A stretch of DNA of 64,000 nt, taken from the NCBI GenBank assembly GCA_019722365.1, contig JADFUC010001043.1:1-64000 (forward strand). The letters run 5' to 3'. Below, piece after piece: positions 37,331-49,159 of this stretch; within the stretch, counting starts at the first letter, position 1; the number at the start of each line of letters is the position of its first letter. This stretch comes from Lithospermum erythrorhizon. Taxonomy: Eukaryota; Streptophyta; Magnoliopsida; Boraginales; Boraginaceae. A program made the position numbers and the translations under genes. The notes under the pieces are model-generated. The model saw only the letters and a list, made by a program, of their open reading frames with translations, did not search any database and had not been told where the DNA came from.

Positions 37331-38900
37331 TGCTCTCCCGACCAGTGCCGGACTCACTTGGGCCACCAATGCCTCATAATGTCATTCAAAGGCTTCCTTG
37401 GTGGATTAGTGATGTTTTTGGCTCCAACTGTGTATCTGTTGCTTATTGGGAGGCAGTGACGAATGAACCAGAAAAGCATGTTTTCCATGTCGTCTCAGAC
37501 GAATTGAATTTCGGTGCCATGAATATGTGGGTTCTGCTGAATCGTCCTGGGAAGGGTACCATCCATGTTGAAAATGTTGACGAATTCAAGTGGTTTAATT
37601 CCTCATACGGTCCAGTTTTGCACCAACTAGAGTCTGCTACCATGAAAGAATACTACTTTAAGTTTGCTCAAGCAACCACTGCTGGTTCTTCAGTCTCCAC
37701 ACTTGAAATACAGAAACCCATAATTTTCTATGTTGAATCACCTCAGGTTTTATCCACCACAAGTTTATCCTACATTGGAAAAAAATTCCTGTCTAGATGA
37801 TGACATTGTTGTTCAAAATCACTTGACGGGGCTATGGGTTGTAGACCTCCATGGAAAAGTGAATGGTGCAGTGGAAACCTGTGGTGAGAGTTTTCACCAT
37901 TTTGACAAGTACTTGAACTTCTCTAATCCCCATATTGCTAGAAATTTTGACCCCAATGCTTGTGGATGGGCATATGGGATGAATATGTTTGTTTTGTAGG
38001 AATATAAAAATAGAGATATAACTGGCATTTACCACAAGTGGCAAAACATGGTATGCTATTGCTATCATTCTGCCTTGTTCTACCTTGCTAAAATTACTTG
38101 TGATGTATATAGTTGTGCTAGGTTTGGTCTTTGCTTGTGAATTTAACTTAGGTTTTTGTCTTTCCTTGTGAACTTAACTTCTGTGTGCTGACTTCTGCAA
38201 GTCAATATGAGATATTAAAAAAGCTAATAATGTCTTATATGGTGCTAACAGAATACCCATTTTCTAAATTAGCTGATGTTCTAGCAAAAACACAAAAGTT
38301 AAAGGATAAACAAAACTATGAAGCCTATCAATATCAAGGAGAGGTCTACTTGTCAACCAATAAAAAAGAACATAGGAGACAAAACAATATAGATAAGAAG
38401 ACACATGTGAAAAAATTGGGAAAGTAGAACATCAATTAAAAGAAAAACAAGAACCATTTGCTAGACGATCAACTAATTTTAAACTGGAGTAGCATATATA
38501 ATATTGTGCAAATTTCAAATTTTGTAGAGTGTAGATTTATGGACCTTGACTACCCCTGTATCAGCAGAATTGAAACTAGCGAATAGGGATCCTAATTATA
38601 TGAATTCTTTGCTGTCTTCTTTGGAATGAGGACGCGGTTCTCTGGAAGCTTAGAACTTTACCTCCAGGGTTGATGACATTTTATGGTCTGAAGCATCCAC
38701 TTGACAAGTCATGGCATGTTTTGGGATTGGGTTACAATCCAAGCATTGATCGGCCGAAAATTCAGAAGGCAGCTGTTATCCATTACAATGGAAATATGAA
38801 ACCCTGACTGGAATTGGCAATGACCAAGTGTAAATCATATTGGAGTAAGTACATCAAGTCTGATCATCCTTACATTCGAAATTGCAAAGTGACTGAATGA
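37331..38900 (+). pseudogene. Galacturonosyltransferase (GAUT3/GAUT4-like) C-terminal half, broken
   Basis: From about 37440 the plus strand encodes EPEKHVFHVVSDELNFGAMN, IHVENVDEFKW, PVLHQLESATMKEYYFK, then after a frameshift near 37700 LKYRNP, MLNHLRFYPPQVYPTLEK, the catalytic LDDDIVVQ, GKVNGAVETCGESFH and FDPNACGWAYGMNMF. An in-frame TAG (37997-37999) precedes DITGIYHKWQNM and a donor at 38051. A second exon (from about 38624) gives LPPGLMTFYG, KSWHVLGLGYNPSIDR, VIHYNGNMKP, a TGA (38805-38807) where the family has Trp, and then LELA...DHPYIRNC, ending at 38900. This is a GT8 enzyme fragment of homogalacturonan (pectin) synthesis in the Golgi. It lacks the N-terminal half and follows a sugar-transporter fragment. 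At least three inactivating changes make it a pseudogene. Confidence 0.88.
38051..38623 (+). other. Intron of the GAUT-like pseudogene
   Basis: Donor ACATG|GTATGC at 38051. The acceptor is unclear: GGAATGAG precedes the recognised exon, so the original AG may be altered. An open frame at 38185-38427 (Lys-rich, 80 residues) has no recognisable domain. Confidence 0.5.
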
Positions 38901-41840
38901 TTATTAGAAGCATTTGCAAGTTGTTACTTAGTTAGGTGCTGATTTAGTTAATATTTGTCATAGGTTTTAGGATGATTTTGGATATTTTATTACTGTTAAT
39001 TTTATTGCTGTAATGCTTAATCGACAAATATTATATATTATGACCTCTAAGATTTTTAATATTATTTGGAAATATATCAGCACTTGTATTGCTAAAACGC
39101 TAGTTATAAGCCACAAAAATGTAGCCTACGTAATTCTCACACAAAAAAGACGATCAAAAAAAGGAGTTAAAAGGAATCTGACACAAAGTTCTCAAGGCTG
39201 GTAATAAAAGACGGAAGCGAACCTAATCATATAAAAGCCGTTGAGTAAAGGTAATTGTAAATATTCACTTTACTTTTCGGGAGCGTCATAATTTTGTTAT
39301 TCACGCAGCAGAGAATACGTAGAGCAGCTATTATATTCTATTTTCGACGTTTTCACAAGACAATCGATAAGATTTACTCTTATTCATATACTCTGCTTAA
39401 TTTATTGCTTAACAATATTATCTATGAATTATTTCAGTATGAGAAGTACTAAATTTATTATTAATTTTGGTTTCACGTACTGACAACAGATTTTTCTATA
39501 CGGGATTTTGGAGTTGTTATAATTGCACTAGTATTAATCATTCAACTGATTCGACGTTTTAATCCTACCAATTCTTTATATTTAATCCCCAAGACATGCA
39601 ACCCCTACCGAAATGAATGCACATAGATCACTTGACACATCATATTATACTAAAGTCACAACACACGACCGATTCTAATGTATTTCCTCACAAGTACATT
39701 TTTAGCTAATTAATTTCACTAGTGACATAGGAGACACGCAACCGGTAACACTAACTCATGATCCGAATCCAAGATAATCGAACTAACGGTAAACGTGACC
39801 CTAAGGTTGATAAATCTATTATTCGATAGAGACATATCATAGCCAAGCCGCTATCCCCGATAATCCTCTTATTCATAAGTTTATCCCTTTAATCAGATTA
39901 TTAGTTTAAGCTTAACCATGATTATAATTAATTCTAATACTTAGTTTCATTTACATCATAATTAATTTAAGAAACAAGCTCTCAAAATGATTCGACTCCT
40001 CTTACTCGAAAGACTGTACTACTACACTACCTCCAAGCTCATGGCGAACGAATTTGTTCCATCAGGCGCCCACTGTAATAATCGTTTTTCATATCCTTAG
40101 CGTGATGTTTCATCGGTTTCCACATATGTGATTCTTCAATGAGATTTTGTAACAAGTTATAATCTCTTCACATTCTTTATGACTCTCATTAAACTGAAGT
40201 TGCTTGACTATTGGTGGGATCGCATTCTTTTGTATATCATATTTCAGATTGTAATTGCCACTGGGTATAAATGTTGCTAGTAAGATGTCTATATTCTTTG
40301 AACAATAGCTGAATTCAAGCGCAGAAATAGGCGCTAGGCGCTGAGATTTTGTCAAGTTCGGTTACAATACCTTCATTTATTTATGTTCAATTAACAGCGT
40401 AGAATAAAAATTGTCTCTATTTACGAATACTGTTCTTTTCGTCATCTCATTTTAGATGTATCGGCTGACTGTGATTGCAATAATTTTCACATAAGTGCAT
40501 CTCATTCTTTTTTTCATCTTCTTGATGGCTTTTGTTTACTATCAGAGGTATCTCAAAAGAATTTGAGTTTCAACAATTACTTTCTGCTGATGATGATATA
40601 CCATTGTTGTAACAGCTGTTTATTCCAATTCGTTTCATGAGCATCATTGTCTCCTATCTTTTTCGGATCCCAGGTGAGATTTGTCTCTGCTTCCTTTATC
40701 TAACTGAGTTGCCCACCCAATCATCCTCCTTAATCACATCTTTGATATTTCAAACAAATATTATAATAAGTGAATTGTGACATGAAGATTCTTCTTGTCC
40801 TATATTTAACTTCAAGATAGAAATGTTGTCGCTTAGGGGGTCCATTCTTCTATCCCATTTTTTTTTTTTTTTTGCTCTAAGCTATATCATGAGTACCATT
40901 GTTGCTACTTTTCTCTTTCAATATGTTGTTTATTGTTTGGTAACTACATAGTAGTATGCACAAAAGCTTCACTAGATTTGTTATTTTCAACTAGCTGCAT
41001 GATTTGAACCTCGACCGCTACCTCTTGAAGCAAGGATGTACTTACCACATCAAAATACCAACTCTTTCATTGTTCAATAATAAGGCCATAAAGTGCCAAG
41101 CAGTTTAATTTAAATTCTACAATCAAATGTGTTTTCTGATTCTGGTGTGATATCAATAAATTAAAACGATTCATTAATCATGACGCTTTCGTATTTATTA
41201 TGTAGTAGTCGATCGTATCTGTATTTCACTTTTGGATAAATTAACTTTCATATCTTGTATTAGGATATGTTGATATGTATATATCCGATTAAGTACATTA
41301 GCAACATTCCTAAATAAATGGCAGAAGGAAAGACAGATGCTGAGTCAAGTCTTATGTATCTACATACATAGATATGTACAAATACAGATATGAATAGGAA
41401 ATCATTGAAGGCAATCAGTTAGTCTTGGATGTATTTGAATCCTTTCATGGTTTTCATCAATTTTTAACGTTGGAATCACATATTTCCTGTCGGATCTAAG
41501 TCCACTAACTCCAGTTTTTGGAAATTAAAATAGGTTATCTCTTTATTGACATGCAAAGAGTCACAAGAAAATGATATTTCTGTTTCTGGCAATTTTGGCA
41601 TTAGGCTTGAGAGAACAAATTAGTGTATCTATCATTGTTATTTTAGAGTGCTACCATACCAAAATCTGTCATGTTGTTTGTTTGTTAGCATTACTATCCT
41701 TGCTAGGAAAATTGTTGTTTTCTTTTGAAAACATTATCAACATTCAAAGAAAACACCACACAAAACTTGAGCCAAATTAAGAGTTGCATGACTGAAAGAT
41801 GGTTATAAAGATTAATGCCCATTTGCAATAATGTATGGAA
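38901..41840. other. Intergenic DNA with possible retrotransposon remnant
   Basis: No supported gene. 39540-40080 has features of an old LTR-element untranslated region (ordered CCTCTTACTCGAAAGACTG, then CATCAGGCGCCCACTG) but no coding match. 40440-41300 is T-rich with a T run at 40860-40873. Small frames at 40110-40355 and 41571-41780 are not recognisable; the latter is hydrophobic. Confidence 0.35.
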
Positions 41841-41849
41841 TACGCTACA

Positions 41850-42285
41850 AGATTTAAGACTCCTAAACCTTCCGCACTTCAAGCTAATCAATAAGAGCAT
41901 GTGAAATTTAAATGCGAAAATAACCAGACACAAAAATTTTATATAGTGCCTTCAACGTGAGTGACGCTCGTCAAGGTAATCCAAGATCAACTTCACATCG
42001 CTTCAAGCTCTACCACTACTATAATCCATGCCAGCATTTTCTTATATATCAAAATTTCAACTACAAAGTTCTATCAAGCATCAAAAAGATAAACTCTCTA
42101 AGCTTCTTCAAGCACAGATCCATGTTTCAATAATACAAAGACCTAATATTATTTTGGTGATGATTACGCCTATTCTAGTATTTGTGTGATAAATGAAACT
42201 CATGAAAACATCCTGAGATGACTCAAATTAAGTTGAATACCAGCCAAACCGCCCAAATTAGGTCTTCATAACACAACAATCTCCC
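41850..42285 (-). repeat. 3' LTR of the non-autonomous element
   Basis: Left direct repeat, ending CTTCATAACACAACA at about 42285, next to the purine tract. Confidence 0.65.
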
Positions 42286-44184
42286 ACTTGAAGACATATT
42301 TCGGATCACCATCTTCAAGCACCATCATCCGCAACAGCCTTCCCGAGTTCATCATCCACGAACTCCCACTGAAGCTGATCCAAACTTCAAGACCTTCTTT
42401 CCAATCCGAACATCCTGAACGACACCAACTCTCGACTACCGCTATAATCTAGAATAGTCATTACTTCTACCCCTCGTTGACTTTTTCCCTCATTCGACAA
42501 TCACCATGCTTTTGCCTTCGATCTTCACGATCTTCAACCCAGCACCTTAGAAACCTCCGCTTAATCATCACGAATTTTTCATCACAGATTCCATCGCCGA
42601 TTTGACTTCCTTTGATCTAATCTTACGACTCCTAAGGCTTGGATCGTAACACCCTTCAACAAGCAGCGTTAATCAAGAGGTTGGGAATACCTCTCACCGC
42701 GACTTTGAAAAACACGCCGTAACTTAGATGATTCATGCAACACGTAACCCGGTTTCAGATCCTTCCAGAGTTCCTTCGCTGCACTGAACTCATCACCAAA
42801 CGAAGTATCACATTCTATCGCTGAGGTACTTTCCGACCTTCAATGCATCTTCATTTGCACACCGTAATCTCCCGAGAACTTCAAGACATCCAAAAGGAAT
42901 TTCACCAACGACAATTCTTTTCTATCTTCAGAAACTCCCATGTCAAATCTCACCGTTTTCTCTCGGCACCTGCATCCTCTACTCGTATTTTTCTCCGAGA
43001 ACTCCGCCCAAGTGTAGAGTACCCGACTTTCCGCCCTTTTGCTATTAATATCAAGCCCCAACAACCTTCCGCTACTGCCTTTTGAAAGTAGTTCGATAAC
43101 TATCACCATCCAAATTGACTCAATCGAATTAAACTCTTCCATAATTTCTCGAACACACCTCACCTTGTCGGCCTGCAAAGAACCATTCGACAACTTCAGA
43201 TTAACATCTCCCATACTACATCCAAATGTTCACCATCGCCAAGAAGATGAATAGTCTCATGTAATTCCCGTAAACATAATTCACCATTACGACTGCTATG
43301 CGTAGTATTTAAAAGAAGCTTCGTAATCTACTATCCAGAATCAACGGAAAGATTCACGATAAAAACCAAAGCGTTAGAATAATCGCCAACACAACACGAG
43401 CATCACCGTTAGCTTCAAAGGCTCTTCACGTGACCCTGCCTTGCCACAACCACGCACACAAGACTGTAATTACTTCTACCTCTACTCTCGCGATCTCCAC
43501 CGCTTTCAAAACCCTCTGCCTCCCGTTTCTTCCTCTTCCTACACTTAATACGTAACCTTGGAAGACATTCACTTCATATGAAACTTACGCACTTCTCCTA
43601 AGACAGATACGCCTACAACCACCTTTAGTTCAACCTCATAGTACCTACAAAATTATTCAACCTGCCGCCTATCGTTTCAACTTTTAGGTAACGAAGCCAA
43701 TAAAATTCAGTACGTATCTCATCATCAACATTAACATCTACCATCGATGCTGATTAATAATGCTACTAAATCATATGTACCCTGCCATGGGTGTATTATC
43801 CGACATCTTAAGTGAAACAAATTTTTCACGAAGTACTTTATTATTTGCGTATGTTTCATACAAATCGTGATATAACCCTATCAAATTTCAGGCGTCTCTT
43901 AGCAATCGCGTAACTACGTTTCCTGGACAAACAAAGTCCGACACACCTAAGACCTCGTCTCGTCCAATTTCATCCATTCATCCTCATCCATCTTCTCGTG
44001 CTTCTCGCAAAGGGGTTTGTTCAAATTTTTTCCGCATGCATAATCCTCCATACACACATATTCCACCCTGGAAAATCGATTTCTCATTGAATTTTTCTTT
44101 ACAAAGATGTGTTCAATTCCTTCGCTTCAAATTATTGATTCTAAACTCACAACCAAGCTACGACCAAGCCCCCGATACTAATTA

Positions 44185-44622
44185 TTAGACTTAAGACTCT
44201 AAATTCCTTCGGAGTTTCAAGCAATCAAGAAAAGACGTAAATTTAAATGCTAAAATAATCCGTACACAAAAAATTTATACGGTGTTCCCTTCAACGTGAA
44301 AGGTACGCCATTAGTAATCCAAGATCAACTTTAAGATCGCTGCAGTTCCCCTACCACTGCTATAATCTATGTCGAGTATTTTCTTATATACCGAAAATTT
44401 CAACTACAAACTCTATCAACAAAGATAAACTCTAAGTTCTTCGTCATTAAAGACCTAATATACTTAGGATGATTATGTTTTATTCTAGTATTTATGATAA
44501 ATAAAACTCATGAAAAACATCTTATATTTATAGGCTAAGAGATATATCCTAGTTAAATTCAAATTAGGCAATAATTAAAGCTAAAACCTCCTCAAATTAG
44601 GTCTTCATAACACAACATATGT
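44185..44622 (-). repeat. 5' LTR of the non-autonomous element
   Basis: Right direct repeat, ending CTTCATAACACAACA before TATGTTTTC. It is about 85 percent like the left copy by eye, with several indels, so the insertion is not recent. Confidence 0.65.
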
Positions 44623-44625
44623 TTT

Positions 44626-45560
44626 CTTTCACGAAAGAACAGAACAATTGATTGTTTTTCATATTATACATGAACTAATATGTTTGCTGAATATAGTACG
44701 TATTTTTTTATAAGATGAGATATATTATATTGAAACTTTTAACATCTATCTGCTCGTAAAACTCAAGCTAAACCAGTTACCACTGCCTCGGGTTAGTCAA
44801 GGCTCGAAGCTCTTCTCGATGACCGAAATGCACTGGTTTAGAGTTAACTGCCAAGTCAAGCTGGTACTCGTTGTCAAATTCATACAATACTTTTTTATTA
44901 GTAAATGTCGATTGTCCAAGTAGGCTGGAAAAAGTTGCACCTGATACATTGACAGAATTAATTTCTCGAAAGCTTAATAAACGCTGAACATTCATCAATA
45001 TTGTCATTTTTAGGGACTATAGTGCAACACTTGTGTCTTTTTCAGAGATTAATGTGCAACAGTATAACTATGTGAAACTAAACTGCAACCAAATTAAAAT
45101 CGGCAATTAATTCCTTCTTTTATTATGAAGATTTTGTTAGAAATCTTATTATGAATATCTCTTTCATTAATATTAACCTCTATTACAAATTAATCATTTT
45201 GCTTGTCATCTTAAATGCTAATTAATTTTATTAATTGATTAGTAAACTAAATTTGTGTTAATCCGATTGAATTTGGATTTTGAAATAGGCGAGCTAGCTC
45301 GGAGCTTTGCTCGGGATTGACTATGTTCGATGAAAGTTCGCGGAGCTGCTCGAATCTGGCTTCGCTTTAACGACCGAAAGCAGAGCAAAAAAATTCAACT
45401 CGACTATTGCCTACACTTCTACCTGTATGTAGACTTGCTTTTAGCTGAAAGCATGGATGCATGCACATACACATACATGCTCTTTGCTTGGTGGATTTGA
45501 AGAGTATTTCATATTTCACACCAAAATATGTCTTCTCTTGCTCTATTGGACTCCGGCACA
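44626..45560. other. Intergenic DNA upstream of the GA 20-oxidase
   Basis: No gene is recognised. A minus-strand frame at 44777-45007 (76 residues) has no known domain. 45285-45360 contains clustered GAGCTAGCTCGGAGC, GCTCGGG and GAGCTGCTCGA words, similar to words at 49170-49290 and 49600-49650, so a repeat fragment is likely. Confidence 0.35.
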
Positions 45561-45562
45561 AC

Positions 45563-45622
45563 TTAGTTTAAAAGACTTGATAAGTCATAGATTTAGTTTA
45601 AAAGACTTGATAAGTCATAGAT
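45563..45622. repeat. Perfect 30-bp tandem duplication
   Basis: The unit runs TTAGTTTAAAAGACTTGATA then AGTCATAGAT, twice with no mismatch, about 390-445 bases upstream of the GA 20-oxidase start codon. Confidence 0.95.
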
Positions 45623-45737
45623 TCTTCAATTTACCTCAAAATATTGCAATATACATCAAAGTATTACCACATTGTGGATTCTGATAATTTACACCAGAAA
45701 ACTACATTATCTGTTATGTTTAAAAAGCCATTTGGAC

Positions 45738-45744
45738 TATATAT
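45738..45744 (+). promoter_or_regulatory. Candidate TATA box of the GA 20-oxidase gene
   Basis: TATATAT in CTATATATGC, about 265 bases before the ATG. A pyrimidine-rich stretch (TTCTCTCTCTTATATTTCCTC, near 45820) follows and may lie in the 5'UTR. Position and composition are the only evidence. Confidence 0.4.
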
Positions 45745-45856
45745 GCAGTAGATTGAAGAGATTCTTATATTTTATTTACCGATATCCCCAATGAAGTGTG
45801 TTGGCTTTTTTCTACTCAATTCTCTCTCTTATATTTCCTCAATTTTTTTTCAAACA

Positions 45857-45924
45857 ATAGAAACTTTATTATGGTCTCAATGTTCACATGATAGAAACTT
45901 TATCATGGTCTCAATGTTCACTTG
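45857..45924. repeat. Near-perfect 34-bp tandem duplication
   Basis: Units 45857-45890 and 45891-45924 both read ATAGAAACTTTAT.ATGGTC then TCAATGTTCAC.TG, differing at two bases. They lie 85-150 bases before the GA 20-oxidase start, probably in the 5'UTR or core promoter. Confidence 0.92.
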
Positions 45925-46008
45925 AATTGATACATAGCCTTCAATTATATTGCTCTGCCTTCCCCACCTGACCCCCCTAAGTACTTCAATATATTCACTT
46001 GAGATTTC

Positions 46009-47918
46009 ATGATAAATTGTTGTAGCCACATAATGCCAACTGAAGCTTTGAGTTCTTGCATGGAAACATTTTCCAATGGACTACAATTCTCATGTCTTCT
46101 GTCTAGGGAAACAAAAACAGAAGATGATAATGAACAAACAAGTATAGTTTTTGATGCATCTATCTTTCAGCATCAATCAAGCATACCCCCTCAGTTCATA
46201 TGGCCTGAAAATGAAAAGCCTTGCCCTGAACCACCTCCAACCCTCTCAGTCCCACCAATCGATTTAAACGCCTTCCTCTCTGGAGATCCCCTGGCGGTCT
46301 CCAGAGCAACAAGTCTTGTAGATCAAGCATGTAGGAAGCACGGTTTCTTCCTCGTTGTGAATCATGGTATCGATTCACAACTCATCAACGAAGCTCAAAT
46401 GAAAATGAACTCCTTTTTCGAAAACTCACTTGCCGAGAAAAAAAGGGCTCAGAGAAAGCCTGGTGATCATTGTGGCTATGCTAGTAGCTTTACTAATAGA
46501 TTTTCCTCTAAACTTCCATGGAAGGAAACACTTTCTGTGAGGTATTGTTCTGATCATGAGCAATCAAGCATTGTGGAAAATTATATCACAAATGTGTTGG
46601 GAGAAGAATTCAGACAATTCGGGTATGACATATTACTGTTTTAGAAATAATACTACTCCCTCCATTCTTAAATCATGATCTCATTTGATTAACGTCTCCA
46701 AGTAAAAATTTGGCATCAAGTAGATTTTGAACTTTGTTTGTACAAAAACTATTGATATATTTTGTACTTCAGACAACCATTCATATTTTTTTCTACAAGA
46801 CCGCAGACGCATCAAAATCTACACAAGACTTAACTCGGTTCTCAGATGACACGATTCTAAGATAAATATCTCTAATTTAAATGTGTGAAAAATATAAAAA
46901 GTTGATATTTTAAAATTATATATTCAAACGATCTATCAATATCCCACATTTACTATATATTATTTCCTTATTAAGACACACTGCTTTTAAAATTTGGCCC
47001 AAAAAGCTCAAACGCGATCACCAATTGTAGATATGAGTACTTATTTTGTCAATTTACATGTACGTAACCTAATAAACAAATCTTTATGTTTTATTTTGTG
47101 TAGGAATGTCTACCAAAAGTATTGCGAAGCGATGAGTAATCTGTCTATTAACATAATGGAGCTTCTAGGGGCGAGCCTCGGATTAAGACCGGGGTACTTG
47201 AGAGAATTCTTCGAGGGGCAAGATTCAATCATGAGATTGAATTACTACCCTCCTTGTAAGAAACCTGATCAAACTCTTGGGACAGGGCCTCACTGTGATC
47301 CTGTATCCTTAACCATTCTTTATCAGGCTGATGTTAGTGGCCTTGAGGTGTGTGTTGATGAGAAATGGTACTCAATTCCCCCCAAACAAGATTCTTTTGT
47401 GGTTAACATTGGTGATACATTCATGGTAGGTACATGAGAAAAACACATAAATACCAATTTGTGTAATATTACCGATTTTAATTTTTTGACAAAGTTTTGA
47501 GTTGCTATATGCTATATAAGCTATTAACTTTGATAGAGCTTTAAAAAAGCTAAGTTCCCATATTTTAGTTACTGGCATTTTCTTGACCTATTAATAATAC
47601 TTAACATTTCATTTCTTTTTTCAGGCTCTATCAAATGGGATCTACAAGAGTTGCTTGCACAGAGCCATTGTGAATAGTACAACACCAAGAAAAAGTTTGG
47701 CATTTTTTCTGTGTCCATCCATGGAAAAAGTTGTGAGACCTCCTCAAGAATTGACATCAAGTGAGATGCCAAGAATATATCCTGATTTCACATGGCAAAA
47801 TCTACTCAACTTCACTCAGAAACACTATAGAGCTGATATGAAAACACTTGATGCTTTCACAAATTGGCTTGAAAAAAGCAATCAAGAAAACAAAATGATC
47901 ACTCAGGGTAGCCTCTGA
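46009..47918 (+). CDS. Gibberellin 20-oxidase, three exons, intact
   Basis: Exons 46009-46622, 47104-47425 and 47625-47918 have GT..AG introns and join in phase to 409 residues. It is a cytosolic 2-oxoglutarate/Fe(II) dioxygenase that oxidises C-20 of GA12/GA53 in steps to GA9/GA20, the main control step of gibberellin synthesis. The DIOX_N part contains [24 protein letters not shown] (112-120), [20 protein letters not shown] and TLS (154-176). The catalytic part has LNYYPPC (250-256), LGTGPHCDP with iron ligands His268 and Asp270, His324 in LHRAIVN, and Arg334/Ser336 binding 2-oxoglutarate. [11 protein letters not shown] and LPWKETLS mark GA 20-oxidases as against 3- or 2-oxidases. The N-terminus is about 20-30 residues longer than usual; a second Met lies at residue 9. 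Intron positions are those of the family. No frame break is seen. Confidence 0.96.
46646..46980. mobile_element. MITE-like sequence in GA 20-oxidase intron 1
   Basis: Starts TACTACTCCCTCCATTCTTAA, the usual Stowaway-type beginning, 24 bases after the donor. The far end is not certain. It fills most of the 481-bp first intron. Confidence 0.4.
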
Positions 47919-49150
47919 TGTGCTTTCTTCTGAAATAATTATTGGAAAACCTCAAGGATGATGATAGAGAAGCTATGCAGTTTATCACCTAAATTTTCTG
48001 TCATTTTCAAATGGTAAAAGCCATATGTAAATATTTGAGAAATAAGCCTCATCAATGCAGTAATACGGAGTATTAGTTTTCTATCATCTATATTAGCCAA
48101 TAATATTATTTTCAATACAATATAGTTTAAAATAAATAAATTATTTTCACTTTTCAATTAACTGGTGGTCTCTCTAACCGCAATAATAGTTTAGTTATGA
48201 ATTTTATTAAGTTACAATTTTTAAATTTTGCCAAATATTATTTGTATGTTGTATAATTATTAAGTTTATATTTTTTCCTTTCAAACTTCAGATAGGCCAC
48301 ATAATATAAAATGTCAAAAATTTAATAACATTAAAAGATAAATATACATGTTAAATAGATTAAGAGGGCTACTACTATCCATGCTATGGTTCGCCATTGA
48401 CGGTGACGATGTTAACTGGTTATGTATCAGTGGTAATTGGTATTCATTGGTGATCGCACGCAATGATTTAGTTATGAGTGGTTATTTGATAGATTATAAA
48501 AAAGTATATATTAATAAAAAGTGTAATCAAACCTTATAATTTTTTCATCAAAAGATTAAGAGTTACAAATTGTTTAAAATAAGAACTTATATTTAAGAAT
48601 TAAGATAAAAGATAATAATAATAATTAAGGAGTGGTTATCTAATAAGTTCGTAATAAATAATTTCGTCCATTTCGTGAACTATTATTCCCTTTTCGTATA
48701 AATTCTAGCTCCCAACCGCACGTGGTCGTGGTTTCCATGTAGAAATGGCATTTCAAAAAGCAGCCAATAACTATGGCACTCTTGGAACTGAAACATTGAC
48801 ATTGTCATTCTAATAATGGAAAGAGATACTAAAAATTTCTTTATTTGGATCGGTGGAATGAAAAGAAAACAGATAATAGTAGACCATCAAATCACAAACA
48901 ACATGGAGCATCATATCACTTCGAAAGCCACTAGTTTATTCTGAAAGGACATTACTTGTAGATTTGTGCAAGGGTTTCAAACCCCAAGAATCTTATGGGC
49001 ATGTATACTCCATATATAAAAAAATGGAAAGAAAAAAAATTGAAAAAATTATGGTAATAACTTTTATGCTCCAATTCTTGAATTTCTTATACTCTGATTC
49101 TTGATAAGTTATTTAAGACTGTTTTATGCTTAAATGTGTAAACTATACTT
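47919..49150. other. Intergenic DNA downstream of the GA 20-oxidase
   Basis: Probable 3'UTR at its left end. It contains ATACGGAGTATTAG (48063), a MITE-end footprint. No gene is recognised; the frame at 48348-48539 has no known domain. Confidence 0.35.
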
Positions 49151-49159
49151 GTCTCAAGT

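Larger units (their letters stand above)
41850..44625 (-). mobile_element. Small non-autonomous LTR retrotransposon
   Basis: Direct repeats of about 430 bp lie at 41850-42280 and 44190-44620. Shared anchors in order are TTAAGACTC, AAATTTAAATGC.AAAATAA, TTCAACGTGA, GTAATCCAAGATCAACTT, ATTTTCTTATATA, TCAACTACAAA.TCTATCAA and CAAATTAGGTCTTCATAACA. Inside the right repeat the minus strand reads AGTATCGGGGGCTTGG, a decayed TGGTATC(A/G)GAGC primer site. Beside the left one it reads AAGTGGGAGAT, a purine tract, before TGTTGTGTTATG. The 1.9-kb interior has no pol. A minus-strand AAKELWKDLKPGYV near 42760 resembles a copia gag helix. Confidence 0.7.

Noticed and set aside
38185..38427. Lys-rich 80-residue frame in the GAUT pseudogene intron
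   Set aside because: It lies between two recognised GAUT exons and has no domain, so it is most likely intron sequence.
41571..41780. Small hydrophobic plus-strand frame, possible membrane peptide
   Set aside because: It is AT-rich DNA with no homologue I recognise, no clear promoter and no splice context.
42840..43254. Overlapping frames of 80-124 residues inside the small LTR element
   Set aside because: No integrase, RT or capsid motif appears in any frame. They are treated as the interior of a non-autonomous element.
44777..45007. 76-residue minus-strand frame with a non-random look
   Set aside because: No known family is recognised and there is no second exon. It could be a repeat or gene fragment, but I cannot support a call.
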